A stretch of DNA of 64,000 nucleotides, taken from contig NZ_AP018227.1 of NCBI RefSeq assembly GCF_002368095.1, positions 5,906,123-5,970,122 of the forward strand. Reading direction: 5' to 3'. The stretch is from Calothrix parasitica NIES-267. Lineage in GTDB: Bacteria; Cyanobacteriota; Cyanobacteriia; Cyanobacteriales; Nostocaceae. The translations under genes and the position numbers were made by a program. Below, piece after piece: positions 20,404-29,921 of this stretch (positions within the stretch are counted from its first letter, which is position 1; each line of letters opens with the position of its first letter). The notes beneath the pieces were generated by a model. That model was not told the DNA's origin. It saw only the letters and a list, made by a program, of their open reading frames with translations, and did no database searches.

Positions 20404-20747
20404 TGAATGGGGAATGGGGAGTAGGGAATAAGGAAAAATATTGAATAGATAGAAAATAAATAATAGTTTTAGCTCGAAAGCTTAAGAGCAAATCATTATT
20501 TTCTTATTGATTAAACTTTTGATTGCTTTTTTATCGGAAATTAAACATCAAAAGTATTAAAAAAATATAGTTGTGTAATCGGTATATATCATGCCTTGAT
20601 GTAAACAGACTTAATAACATTTAGAAATTAATTAAATAAACTCAACTACAAATATTCACTGTTCCCTCTCTTGGAAATTTGCGACCCTTGGGGAAACCCC
20701 AAGACCGTAATTTCCCCTATCCTCTGTCCCCGTTCCCCCTTAACGAA
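20404..20747. other. Convergent intergenic region
   Basis: 344 bases between two converging genes. The first part has GGGGAATGGGGAGTAGGGAA-type repeat sequence and the last part (about 20655-20742) is T/C-rich with GTTCCCTC and CCCCGTTCCCC words, another degenerate repeat. No gene or strong terminator hairpin is seen. Confidence 0.45.
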
Positions 20748-21623
20748 TTAAAGCGATTCTATTGGTAAAACATTGTAACTACCAAAAATTTTCAAAATTT
20801 CTGTGTAATTAGATAATGCAGCTAAAGCAGATTGCATTTCATTAGAAGAAACATCTGCTTCTAAATCCATAAAAAATAAGTATTCTCCTAAAGAGCGTTT
20901 CGTTGGACGTGATTCAATTTTACTCAGATTTATATCTTGATTGGCGAAAACTTGTAACGGTTTCACTAATACACCGGGTAAATTTGCCGGTACGCTAAAT
21001 GCTAATGAAGTGTAGAAAGCACCATCTTTTAATATTTCGTGATTGGGAGTATTACCTGGCTGACTAACGACCCAAAAACGAGTGCAATTTTCTGGGTAAT
21101 CGTTAATACCGTTTGCGAGTGTAGGTAAATTATATAGTTGCGCCGCTCTCAGCGATGAAATAGCTGCTGCTTGAAGATTTTCTAATTTTTCTAACCCTTC
21201 TGTAGTGGAATTAGTCGGAACTAGCTGTACTTTCGGAAGATGCTTCTCTAACCATTTTTGACATTGAGCTAATGCTTGTGGATGGGAATAAACGGTTTCG
21301 ATACTATCTAAACTTTCGGAACGGGAAATCAATGAATGAGTAATAGGTACAACTAAAGCCAACTGGATTTGTAAATTATCTAATTGCCATAGTGTATCTA
21401 AAGTAACAGTAACACCTCCTTGAATAGAATTTTCTACAGGTACTACTGCTAAATCTGATTCACCTTTAGCTACAGAACAAAGTGTTTGGAAAATGCTAGG
21501 ATAAGGAGATAATGAAGCTTCTATTTTAGTATTTTTTGTCAGCCAACTAACATAATATAACGCAGCAAGTTCAGCATAAGTACCGGATGGTCCTAAATGT
21601 GCAATAGATATCATAATTGACAA
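20748..21623 (-). CDS. pheA: Prephenate dehydratase
   Basis: Converts prephenate to phenylpyruvate in phenylalanine synthesis. The 291-residue protein has a periplasmic-binding-like catalytic domain (AHLGPSGTYAELAAL, VVPVENSIQGGVTVTLDTLW, YSHPQALAQCQKWL) with the catalytic TRF motif (NCTRFWVVSQPG, about residues 180-191). A C-terminal ACT domain carries the phenylalanine-binding ESRPTKRSLGEYLFFMDLEA motif. There is no chorismate-mutase domain, so it is the monofunctional type. It is divergent from the DUF1997 gene with about 170 bases between them. Confidence 0.95.
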   Translation of the reverse strand: MSIMISIAHLGPSGTYAELAALYYVSWLTKNTKIEASLSPYPSIFQTLCSVAKGESDLAVVPVENSIQGGVTVTLDTLWQLDNLQIQLALVVPITHSLISRSESLDSIETVYSHPQALAQCQKWLEKHLPKVQLVPTNSTTEGLEKLENLQAAAISSLRAAQLYNLPTLANGINDYPENCTRFWVVSQPGNTPNHEILKDGAFYTSLAFSVPANLPGVLVKPLQVFANQDINLSKIESRPTKRSLGEYLFFMDLEADVSSNEMQSALAALSNYTEILKIFGSYNVLPIESL

Positions 21624-21791
21624 AACCTTTAAGGCTTAAGATAGCAAACAGAATACTAGATTTCTTACTTAAAATAGATATTATAAAGTAACAATTATTT
21701 TTATAATTAAGAAGAGTATAGGTTTTGTACAATACACAAAACTATATTTTTGTTCAAATTACAATTATCGACAAATTGCTGTCGTTTAACT

Positions 21792-22379
21792 ATGGCTACT
21801 CAATTTAAAGCCTGCCAATCTGTAGAAATTCCCGTAACCTATGAGCCTATTCCAATTAAACATTATTTACGACAACCCCAACGATTAGTTAATGCTTTGG
21901 CTGATTCTAGCAGAGTAGAACAATTAAGTGCGGAAGTTTTTCGTTTAAAAATGCGTCCGTTAGCTTTTATGTCGCTGAGTATTCAACCAATCGTAGATAT
22001 GAGAGTATGGGTCCAAGGTGATGGAACAATCAATCTAGAATCAGTCGGTAGTGAAATTCGTGGCGTAAAATACATTAACCAACGTTTTAAACTTGATTTA
22101 AAAGGTAATTTGTCAAGCTATGAAAAAGACGGAAATACTCGTCTTAAAGGGATAGCTAATTTAGAAGTACAAGTGGAACTACCTCCACCTTTCTCTTTTA
22201 CTCCTAAAGCAATTTTAGAAAGTACTGGTAACGGCTTGCTTAAAAGCGTATTGCTAACTATAAAACAAAGATTATTACGGCAACTGCTAGTTGATTATCG
22301 ACGTTGGGTAGAATTACAAACTAAAGATAATAGCTTTGACGACCATAGTAATGATTTCAAAATTTTTAAACCCGAATAG
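21792..22379 (+). CDS. DUF1997 family protein
   Basis: A conserved cyanobacterial and plastid family of unknown biochemical role. About 195 residues include EIPVTYEPIPIKHYLRQPQRLVNALADSS, EVFRLKMRPLAFMSLSIQPIVDMRVW and VQVELPPPFSFTPKAILESTGNGLLKSVLLTIKQRLLRQLLVDYRRW. The pattern suggests a lipid- or membrane-associated beta-rich fold. The frame opens at 21750, but the ATG at 21792 (MATQFKACQSVEIPV) agrees better with family N-termini, because the upstream residues (MFKLQLSTNCCRLT) look unrelated. There is no signal peptide. Confidence 0.8.
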   Translation: MATQFKACQSVEIPVTYEPIPIKHYLRQPQRLVNALADSSRVEQLSAEVFRLKMRPLAFMSLSIQPIVDMRVWVQGDGTINLESVGSEIRGVKYINQRFKLDLKGNLSSYEKDGNTRLKGIANLEVQVELPPPFSFTPKAILESTGNGLLKSVLLTIKQRLLRQLLVDYRRWVELQTKDNSFDDHSNDFKIFKPE

Positions 22380-22705
22380 CATCATAAAAAAAAGCGAGTA
22401 GGTTTTTATACAAAGGTATGTGGCATTAAAGAATGGGGAATAGGGAGTATACAGGAAAATAAAAAATATTTACGATTTTAGTTAATTACTGTACGAATAT
22501 TTGTACATCAAGGCTTTTTCTAATTTTTGTTTAAATGACTTTATCTCAACTATTAAAAAAGCAGGGGTTAAAATAAGTGCTATTTGAATAATAAATATTT
22601 AAGTCAGCATTCTTTATGTAATTACTAATAAGTTATATAACCTTTATCCTTAACCCTATTTCTTACCCCAAAAAAATGTCAGATTGATTAATTTTGTACG
22701 ATTAC
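22380..22705. other. Convergent intergenic region between DUF1997 and rnhB
   Basis: No gene. A short GGGGAATAGGGAGTA repeat-like word lies at 22435-22450. A run of As at 22671-22676 near the rnhB stop would give a U-tract on the minus strand, though no stem precedes it clearly. Confidence 0.4.
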
Positions 22706-23383
22706 CTATTTTTGTGCTGTTATTTGGCAGGGACGAAAAGATTTGCGATGCAAGGGCGAGATACCGTAATCTTGTATTGCTAATAGATGTTTTTTACTAC
22801 CATAGCCCTTATTTTTTTCTAAATCGTACATTGAGTACTTATTCGCAAGACGAATTATTAGTTCATCGCGCCAAACTTTAGCAATAATGGACGCAGCAGC
22901 TATTGTAAGTGAAAGCGAATCTCCTTTAACTATTGTTTGTTGTGGTAGCGAAAAATTCTTTATCTGCTGATTCCCATCAATTAAACAAAGTGCGGGCTGT
23001 TGCTTTAACTTTAGAACAGCCCGCTTCATTGCTAAAAGTGATGCTTGCAAGATGTTCAAAGAGTCTATTTCATCTGTAGTTGCAAAACCAATTTTCCAGT
23101 CTATTGCAATATCAGAAATTAGATCCGCTAACTTAATTCTTTTAGAAGCAGATAGCTTTTTACTATCTTTGATGTTCGTGGTGAGGAGTTGGGGCAAACT
23201 ATTACTATCTGGTAGGATAACTGCTGCTGCTACCACAGGACCAAACAAAGCACCTCTCCCCACTTCATCAACTCCTGCAATTAACTTGTCGCCATTGCAA
23301 TACGTAGAATATTCTAACCAATTTTGTTCTGGGGGGAGTTTAGATGGGTCCATTGCAGTGATAGCTTGCCCAATTTGTACCAT
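22706..23383 (-). CDS. rnhB: Ribonuclease HII
   Basis: Removes RNA from RNA-DNA hybrids and misincorporated ribonucleotides. The 225-residue protein has the diagnostic VDEVGRGALFGPVVAAAVIL near residue 40 (catalytic Asp-Glu), IKDSKKLSASKR, the third acidic site in CLIDGNQQ, and VKGDSLSLTIAAASIIAKVWRDELI. It starts 14 bases after the RNase E stop, the conserved cyanobacterial rne-rnhB pair, so it is cotranscribed with rne. An N-terminal extension of about 35 residues precedes the catalytic core; a Met at residue 11 is an alternative start. Confidence 0.95.
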   Translation of the reverse strand: MVQIGQAITAMDPSKLPPEQNWLEYSTYCNGDKLIAGVDEVGRGALFGPVVAAAVILPDSNSLPQLLTTNIKDSKKLSASKRIKLADLISDIAIDWKIGFATTDEIDSLNILQASLLAMKRAVLKLKQQPALCLIDGNQQIKNFSLPQQTIVKGDSLSLTIAAASIIAKVWRDELIIRLANKYSMYDLEKNKGYGSKKHLLAIQDYGISPLHRKSFRPCQITAQK

Positions 23384-23397
23384 AAAACGCTCAAATC

Positions 23398-25485
23398 TTA
23401 GCTAGATGGTGCTTCCACAGAGGAACGACGGCGACGGCGACGTCTATCTGCTGTCTTCGTTGCTGTTTCAGCTTGTTCTGGTTGTTCTGGTTCGACAACT
23501 CGTTCTTCTATTTCATCTTCAACTGCAACTTCATTATCTATATTGTTTATTTTGACTTTCTTTGGAGTCGGAGTGAGCGAGTACGATGCTGAATCTTCAG
23601 TACTTTCTTCACTGTCTACGCTTTCTTCACTGTCTACGCTTTCTTCACTTTCTCCACTTTCTCCATCTTCACCAGGTGGAACTACGTTAATAATTACAGA
23701 TTTTTCGTTCTTGAATTCTTTTTCTAATTTCTTCAAAGGTGTTACACCCATTAAAGCGTAGACATCCTGTTCCTCGTCTGTCATTTCTACTGAAACAATT
23801 TCTGGTGGTTCGAGTACTCCTTTAACCGATTCGATTCTAGTTCTAGTACGTTCGGGTCTCTCGCTCCAACCTTTATTTAATCCCGATGGAGAAGTATCTG
23901 CTCTTAGTCGTTCTGACTCTCCTTCCGAATCAATGTCCAAATCATCGTTGACTAAGGTCAATGGACTTCCGTTAATCCTTGGCTCGTCCTTGCCGTTTCC
24001 TGTATTGATACCCAATCGGCGACGACGACGGCGTTTATTGGTATCTCCTAATTCTTGATAGCTGGGATGATTTATCAAGTTCAAATTAGCAAAATCTCCG
24101 TCACCTTCATCCGCATCTGCGAATCCATCTACTACTTCGGGCTGGGAGTTTAAGCGAGGAGCGGAAATACGCGGTTCTCTTTGGGGTAAAGGTACTACAC
24201 GCTCTGGTACTTCTACTGGTGTTGGTGCTGGTGCGACTCGACTTTCGGTTTCTCCTGGTAAATGTACAATATGTCCCAAACCTCCACAGGTAGAACAAGT
24301 TTCTCCAAAAAGCTCGTAAATATTCTGACCTTGGCGCTTACGGGTAAGCTCTACTAAACCTAATTCAGTTAATTGAGCAATTTGAGGACGAGCTTTATCC
24401 GACTTCAAGGCTTTATTAAAATGTTCGAGAACCTGTAACTGGTCTCGCCGCGATTCCATATCAATGAAGTCAACAACAATTACTCCTGCAATATTACGCA
24501 AACGTAACTGACGTGCTATTTCCGTAGCGGCTTCGCAGTTTGTCCACAATACGGTTTCTCTCGCTGTAGCCGAACGAGTAAACGAACCCGAGTTGACATC
24601 GATTACCGTTAATGCTTCTGTAGGCTGAATAATAATATAACCGCCCGAAGGCAAGTCTACTCTTGGTTTTAGAGCTTCTTTGACAGCAGCATTTATCCGG
24701 AAATATTCTAAAATTGCAGTGCGATCGCGGTGGTGGTCAATTAATAAACCTTGGGGTACTTGTCCACCGCTCCAGTTTTGTAAATACTGCTTTACTCGCT
24801 TCAATCCGGTACTGGAGTCAACAACAATCCGATTGACATCGGCACCGTACATATCCCGCAAAACGCGCTGGATAAAGTCATCATCGCGATTGAGCAAAGC
24901 TGGGGCACGGCTGGTTTGAGCTTGTTCGCCGATTGATTCCCATTGCTTTTGCAGAATTTCTAAATCTTCGATAATGGCTTCTTCTGGTTTACCTTCAGCT
25001 TCAGTACGGATTAATAAACCCATTCCTGCCGGTTTTATTAAGATTGCTAAGGCTCTCAAACGGTTGCGTTCGTTTTCGTTCCTGATTCTGCGGGATAAGT
25101 TCACGCCTCGTCCGTAAGGCATCAGTACTACGTAGCGCCCTGGTAAAGTTATGTTACCAGTGAGTCTCGGGCCTTTTGTACCCGTCGGCTCTTTCATTAC
25201 CTGCACCAAAACTTTTTGTTGTGGTGCTAATAATTCCGTAATTGCCGCAGAGGAACGTCTCAATCTTAACGGCCCGAGGTCGGTTACATGAATAAAACCA
25301 TTACGCTCCGGGTCGCCAATATTGACAAAAGCTGCATCTATTCCAGGTAATACATTTTCTACTACCCCTAAATAGATATCACCAATTTGGTGATGACCGG
25401 TAGCTACGACAAGTTCTTGTATTTGGTCTTCAGAAAACACCGCAGCAATTTGATGCTGTTCGGCGATGATAATTTGTTTCGGCAT
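23398..25485 (-). CDS. rne: Ribonuclease E/G
   Basis: An endoribonuclease central to mRNA decay and rRNA/tRNA processing. Of 695 residues, the catalytic core fills about 1-410: an S1 RNA-binding domain near 35-115 (GDIYLGVVENVLPGIDAAFVNIG), the DNase-I-like domain with catalytic DVNSGSF near 293 and VVDFIDMESRRD near 337, and the zinc-link CSTCGGLG near 398. The C-terminal approximately 280 residues are disordered and acidic (with SEESVDSEES repeats) and end in an arginine tract RRRRRRSSVEAPSS. In Nostoc a near-identical terminal peptide binds polynucleotide phosphorylase, so this is very likely the degradosome docking site. The ATG follows TTGAGGAAATTGA. An approximately 870-base leader precedes it. 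Confidence 0.96.
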   Translation of the reverse strand: MPKQIIIAEQHQIAAVFSEDQIQELVVATGHHQIGDIYLGVVENVLPGIDAAFVNIGDPERNGFIHVTDLGPLRLRRSSAAITELLAPQQKVLVQVMKEPTGTKGPRLTGNITLPGRYVVLMPYGRGVNLSRRIRNENERNRLRALAILIKPAGMGLLIRTEAEGKPEEAIIEDLEILQKQWESIGEQAQTSRAPALLNRDDDFIQRVLRDMYGADVNRIVVDSSTGLKRVKQYLQNWSGGQVPQGLLIDHHRDRTAILEYFRINAAVKEALKPRVDLPSGGYIIIQPTEALTVIDVNSGSFTRSATARETVLWTNCEAATEIARQLRLRNIAGVIVVDFIDMESRRDQLQVLEHFNKALKSDKARPQIAQLTELGLVELTRKRQGQNIYELFGETCSTCGGLGHIVHLPGETESRVAPAPTPVEVPERVVPLPQREPRISAPRLNSQPEVVDGFADADEGDGDFANLNLINHPSYQELGDTNKRRRRRRLGINTGNGKDEPRINGSPLTLVNDDLDIDSEGESERLRADTSPSGLNKGWSERPERTRTRIESVKGVLEPPEIVSVEMTDEEQDVYALMGVTPLKKLEKEFKNEKSVIINVVPPGEDGESGESEESVDSEESVDSEESTEDSASYSLTPTPKKVKINNIDNEVAVEDEIEERVVEPEQPEQAETATKTADRRRRRRRSSVEAPSS

Positions 25486-25740
25486 TCAATTTCCTCAAAA
25501 ATTGGCAGCTCAAATCCGTAGAAGAGGAGTTTTCAATCAAATCTACTCTGTCTCCTCCTTCCAGGGTGCTGCTGTAATAAAATTGCAGTTACTTTCGCTC
25601 AAATAAACACGAGCTATTTACATTTTGATTGCATTTACGCAACCCATGAAATCTACAGCGGTTGCATCTTCTTATGAATAAAATCGTCCGTTAAAGGTAA
25701 GTTTTTTACACCTTTCCTTTGCCAATTAATCTGTCAGGTT

Positions 25741-25766
25741 AAAAAGTAACTACAACGTTACTTTTT
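25741..25766 (-). terminator. Perfect terminator-like hairpin inside the rne leader
   Basis: AAAAAGTAAC/GTTACTTTTT is a perfect 10-bp stem with a 6-base loop. Read on the minus strand the stem ends in a run of U, as in an intrinsic terminator. It lies about 255 bases upstream of the rne start, so it may attenuate rne transcription or end a short leader RNA. Confidence 0.6.
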
Positions 25767-26318
25767 GACACTAAAGACGCAACTCTTGCAAGAAATTATT
25801 CTAACAATCGGGCAGTATAACCTAGAATATCCTCGTTAGTACGAAACTACGTCTTTTCTTAAGACGCGGGCTGACTGCGCGATAGAATCGAGAGAAGGAG
25901 TGTATACTTCCTCACCTGAAACAGGAGTAGACTTTTAAAGTCTACCTATAAATGGCACCTTAGCGGAACCATTTGCTACTCTACATGTCCCCACCCTGTA
26001 AGCTGGAAATTTTGAGCCTACTCAACTAATTCCATTGTCATAAATGGCGAGAAAAGTAACTTAACCGCGCTGATAGGATTGTGGACTGATTCACATTTTT
26101 AGCTGCCTGCCATCATAGAGCGTTGTCTAGTCTGCTGTCAGCTATACCTGGGATAATACCCCAGTATTGTCGAGTTTTACTCGAAAATATTATTTCCTTA
26201 ACGCCCCATCCAGGTCGCCGGTGAATCAATTAGTTCCGTTGCAGCGCTCTTATAATTTCTCTTCATATAATTCTAACGCAAGGTCGCAAAAAATCAATTC
26301 TAAAGTCAGGCAGAAGTG

Positions 26319-26348
26319 GAGGGCAATTTCATCACAACAATTGCCCTC
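26319..26348 (-). terminator. Hairpin just after the radical SAM gene
   Basis: Stem GAGGGCAATT/AATTGCCCTC (10 bp) with a 10-base loop begins six bases after the radical SAM stop. On the minus strand it is not followed by a good U-run, so termination may be incomplete and read through into rne. Confidence 0.5.
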
Positions 26349-26353
26349 AATTA

Positions 26354-28951
26354 TTAAACTGCCAAAACGAGCTTAGTCCGGTGTATGTGCAGCAGGTCAA
26401 ATTCTGTTTTCGATACAGATTCAAGCATAAATGGAATGTGTTCCGGACGCAATACCGTACCATCATTGCAACAAGCTCCTACATACCGCAATCGGACGGC
26501 TTGACTTTGACCCATATCGACTTTTGCTGTCTCGACAAAATCTAGCTCAAATAAACGTTCGCGCAGATTTACATTTTTGATTTTACCTTTTTTAGTTTTG
26601 TGCTGTGTCCAAATTTCTGTTTTAGCTTTGAGCGCATCAATTATCGTCTGCCACTCAGATGAAGTTACTTCTCGACTACAGCCTATATTGAGCAAATACT
26701 CAGCTGTTTCTAGAAGTTGAGATGCACTTTTAGACTTTAAATCTAGCTGCACTACATCATATACAGGTATGCCATTCGGTAACGAAGAACTCAAAGCCGT
26801 GGAGAAAGTATCGACATCAATTTCTTCAGTTAATTCAAAATCTACAATTTCATTTACGCTTGTAGCGCCTAACGGTAAGGCATTTGCTACTGATATTCTT
26901 GGTTGTGGATTAAAGCCACCGCTAAATGATACTGGCAGTCCTGCTCGTCGAATGGCTCGGTCAAAGATTCTCATTAAATCTAGATGACCAACCAATGCCA
27001 TATCGCCAGACTTCCCAAACCTTACCCGCAATTTTTGTGCTTTGGTAGTATCGGGAACAAAATCTCCAGCAAATTCCGGAATCGGTGGTGGTGGAACTAC
27101 GATATTGTGACCAAAGTCGGTACCGCAAACGCCGCAATGCGAGCAACCATCGAAAGAGCAATCGGGGACTGTAGCTGCTTCCATAGCACGCTGCAAATCT
27201 TCCTTGAGCCAGTTTTTCTCAATTCCCGTATCTATATGGTCCCAGGGTAGTGGGTCATCAAGGCGCTCATCAGCACTGCTGCCTTCCATGACATTCCACT
27301 CACCACAAAGCACTTTGCGGTATTTCCAGTCTAAATCAGCTTCGGCGATCGCACTTTCCCAAGCAGCAAAAGCTTTATCTAAATTATCAAACCAAGAATC
27401 CATTCCCGCGCCTAATTCCCAAGCACGACGTAACACTGAAGCGAGAGTTCTGTCTCCTCTACCAACAAAATCTTCCATAGCCGAAATTCGGACATCGGTA
27501 AAGTTAACTTTAACTCCACGAATCCGACGAAATTCAGCGCGTAACAAATCTTGCTTGCGTTTAAATTCAGCAGTAGAAACCGAGTGCCACTGGAATGGTG
27601 TATGAGGTTTAGGCGTAAAGTTGGAAATTGTGATGTTAAAGTTAACGGGTTTTCTACCAGTTGCCCAACATTCGCGCTTGAGCCAGCTTACGGTTTGAGC
27701 AATACCCAATACATCAACATCAGTTTCGCCAGGTAAGCCAATCATAAAATACAGCTTTACCTTATCCCAGCCTCGTTTCCAGGCAGTTTTCACCCCCCTT
27801 AATAATTCTTCATTGGTCAAACCTTTGTTAACAATATCTCGCATCCTTTGAGTACCGGCTTCCGGCGCAAAAGTTAAACCACCTTTCCGCGTTCCACCAA
27901 GGATGTTAGCGATATTTTCATCAAATCTATCTACTCTTTGGCTAGGTAAAGAAAGGGAAATATTTTCGTCCTTAAGACGATTTTTGATTTCCATTCCTAC
28001 GGAACTTAAAGCCAAATAATCAGAACAAGAAAGAGACAACAAAGAAAATTCACTGTAACCAGTTTGGCGCATTCCCTCGGTGATTGTTTCCACAACCTTC
28101 GATGGTTCCACATCTCGCGCCGGACGAGTTAACATTCCTGGTTGACAAAATCTACATCCCCTGGTGCATCCGCGCCGAATTTCAATCGTTAAGCGGTCGT
28201 GTACCGTTTCAGAGTAAGGAACCAAACCAATAGAATAAGCAGGGATGGGGCTAGAAACCCTGCGTATTATTCGTTCTGGCACATCTGGACGATTGGGATG
28301 AACCGAGCCATCAGCAGCCATATCGTAAAACTGCGGTACGTATACACCAGGAACCTGTGCCAAATCCAGCAACAATTCTTGACGATTTAGCTGAGCTTCT
28401 TTACCTTCTTCTAAAATTAAACCAATTTCCGGTAGTAATTCTTCACCATCTCCAAGAGCGATAAAATCGAAGAAGTCAGCATAGGGTTCGGGGTTGGATG
28501 TAGCAGTTTGTCCCCCTGCAAAAATCAAGGGGAAATCACCCTCCAATCTTTCTTTCCAAGTCAAAGGAATGCCAGCTAAATCAAGCATTTCCAAAATATT
28601 GGTAGCACCTAACTCGTAACTGAGGCTAAAACCCAAAATATCGAAATCAACTAGGCTTCGCTTTGACTCTACTGCAAACAAAGGTGTTTGAGTCGTTCTT
28701 AGTTTTGTTGTTAAATCCGCACCTGGTAAGTAAGCACGGTCGCACAACTGACGAGGCTGAACATTCAATATATTGTAAAGAATGATATGCCCTAAATTAG
28801 AAGCACCAACTTCATATACTTCTGGGTAAGTCAATACCCAGCGTATCGTCGCCGTATCCCAAGGCTTATGCTTAGCTAAAAGCTCATTACCCAGGTAACG
28901 GGATGGTTTTGAAATATCCGACGTGATTAATTTATCTACTGCAATAGACAC
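26354..28951 (-). CDS. TIGR03960-type radical SAM protein with C-terminal TIGR03936/DUF2344 domain
   Basis: The 865-residue protein has an N-terminal B12-binding-like region (residues about 15-230), then a radical SAM core with the 4Fe-4S motif RRGCTRGCRFCQPGM near residues 258-272, and GGLTFAPEAGTQRMRDIVNKGLTNE and KLYFMIGLPGETDVDV further on. A Cys-rich linker near 615-635 reads CSFDGCSHCGVCGTDFGH. A C-terminal DUF2344 domain follows (about 660-860: LRVRFGKSGDMALVGHLDLMRIFDRAIRRAGLPVSFSGGFNPQPRIS). The reaction is unknown. In many bacteria this protein is encoded beside the ribonuclease G/E gene, as here, suggesting a role tied to RNA modification or RNase E (inference). The start overlaps nothing; ATG at 28951. 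Confidence 0.9.
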   Translation of the reverse strand: MSIAVDKLITSDISKPSRYLGNELLAKHKPWDTATIRWVLTYPEVYEVGASNLGHIILYNILNVQPRQLCDRAYLPGADLTTKLRTTQTPLFAVESKRSLVDFDILGFSLSYELGATNILEMLDLAGIPLTWKERLEGDFPLIFAGGQTATSNPEPYADFFDFIALGDGEELLPEIGLILEEGKEAQLNRQELLLDLAQVPGVYVPQFYDMAADGSVHPNRPDVPERIIRRVSSPIPAYSIGLVPYSETVHDRLTIEIRRGCTRGCRFCQPGMLTRPARDVEPSKVVETITEGMRQTGYSEFSLLSLSCSDYLALSSVGMEIKNRLKDENISLSLPSQRVDRFDENIANILGGTRKGGLTFAPEAGTQRMRDIVNKGLTNEELLRGVKTAWKRGWDKVKLYFMIGLPGETDVDVLGIAQTVSWLKRECWATGRKPVNFNITISNFTPKPHTPFQWHSVSTAEFKRKQDLLRAEFRRIRGVKVNFTDVRISAMEDFVGRGDRTLASVLRRAWELGAGMDSWFDNLDKAFAAWESAIAEADLDWKYRKVLCGEWNVMEGSSADERLDDPLPWDHIDTGIEKNWLKEDLQRAMEAATVPDCSFDGCSHCGVCGTDFGHNIVVPPPPIPEFAGDFVPDTTKAQKLRVRFGKSGDMALVGHLDLMRIFDRAIRRAGLPVSFSGGFNPQPRISVANALPLGATSVNEIVDFELTEEIDVDTFSTALSSSLPNGIPVYDVVQLDLKSKSASQLLETAEYLLNIGCSREVTSSEWQTIIDALKAKTEIWTQHKTKKGKIKNVNLRERLFELDFVETAKVDMGQSQAVRLRYVGACCNDGTVLRPEHIPFMLESVSKTEFDLLHIHRTKLVLAV

Positions 28952-29123
28952 TATGCTATTTTCTAGCTACTTCTAGTAATTACAGCTACTCACTTCCAAG
29001 ATTAGCATTGATTTGGATTAGTGTATTAGTTTATTATTCAAATTTTTTTCTCTTATAACTCCTTAATGATTAGTTAGCTGCTTCAAGAGAGGAACTTTGA
29101 AAGCAGCGTGGGAGACTAAAGTA

Positions 29124-29450
29124 TTAACTGTTAAAAATTTTTTCTGCATCAAATATTTCAAAAACTTTATCTAAGCCAGTCAATTCAAAGATAATTCTGT
29201 GATTGGGAGCAACCGAACAAAAGCAAAGTCGTTGTTCCAAGACATTTGCTTTTCGCACTCCAGACACTAAAGCCATCAAACCCGCACTATCTATAAAATC
29301 GACTTTTTCTAAATTAAGCAATACAATTGTATTATTATCTTGATTTAGAGCAGCACCCAATTCGCGCTCAAGCTTGAGAGCATTTACAGCATTTAAACAT
29401 CCTTGAGGGCGAATAATGGTAATTCTAGGATTATCAAGTATTGTTTGCAT
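29124..29450 (-). CDS. STAS-domain anti-sigma factor antagonist
   Basis: An RsbV/SpoIIAA-type protein that binds an anti-sigma kinase when unphosphorylated. The 108 residues have the STAS fold pattern, RITIIRPQGCLNAVNALKLERELGAAL then TIVLLNLEKVDFIDSAGLMALVSGVRKA, with the phosphorylatable Ser55 in FIDSAGL. It ends FELTGLDKVFEIFDAEKIF. It is monocistronic. A phosphatase (59188) and kinase (60868) of the same type of partner-switching pathway are encoded 30 kb away in this window; direct interaction is only a possibility because cyanobacteria carry several such sets. Confidence 0.9.
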   Translation of the reverse strand: MQTILDNPRITIIRPQGCLNAVNALKLERELGAALNQDNNTIVLLNLEKVDFIDSAGLMALVSGVRKANVLEQRLCFCSVAPNHRIIFELTGLDKVFEIFDAEKIFNS

Positions 29451-29921
29451 AGTTACAAAATTTCAAATGTTCTTCACTTGAGGGATAGATGTATTCGACC
29501 ATAATCTTTTTTTTATCGCATCGACCATTCGTATTATCTCTCTTTGTAGAATCTTCACCACCAGACTACTTCTGTTTAAAGATTGCCACAATACCTAATT
29601 AAACGGTAGCTAAGTATACTTTTTTATAATTGAAGTTCAAAAATAATCTATATAGCTAGCATGAATCAGTGCCGGAGTAGGGTAAAAGATATCTAAAATT
29701 GTTAGCTATCGCCATACTAGGGCTTATTTTCCAATGCACGTTAATTAAATATCAAGTATCCGTATTTTTTCCTTAATCATTGGCTTGTATCTTTTGTAGA
29801 TGGCAAGCGAATTGTCTGTTATACCTGTGATATAAATCACTTAAAGACAAGTGCTTGGATCACGTTTTATACTTAAAAATATCTGACATAATTGGTATTA
29901 AATTCAAAACGGTCACTTACT
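29451..29921. other. Divergent intergenic region
   Basis: About 470 AT-rich bases between the STAS gene and a small plus-strand gene. It must hold both promoters, but no consensus pair, hairpin or repeat stands out. Frames here are short and low in plausibility. Confidence 0.4.

Larger units (their letters stand above)
25486..26353 (-). promoter_or_regulatory. Long structured leader region of rne
   Basis: The 868 bases between the radical SAM stop and the rne start have no coding frame but many strong stems. These include a 10-bp stem at 25741-25766; the perfect palindrome GTAGACTTT-T-AAAGTCTAC at 25927-25945; a CTGGG/CCCAG stem near 26148-26165; and CGAGTTTTACTCG near 26169-26182. Sequence between 25880 and 26060 is of mixed composition, unlike typical AT-rich spacers here. 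RNase E in several bacteria autoregulates through its 5' untranslated region, so this is a candidate autoregulatory leader (inference). Confidence 0.55.

Noticed and set aside
22684-22881. 65-codon frame opposite the rnhB 3' end
   Set aside because: It overlaps the RNase HII coding sequence on the other strand and its sequence is antisense of conserved enzyme codons.
25880-26060. Possible RNase P RNA, tmRNA, 6S or SRP RNA gene in the rne upstream region
   Set aside because: None of the conserved cores of those RNAs could be recognised; the structured region is reported only as a leader candidate.
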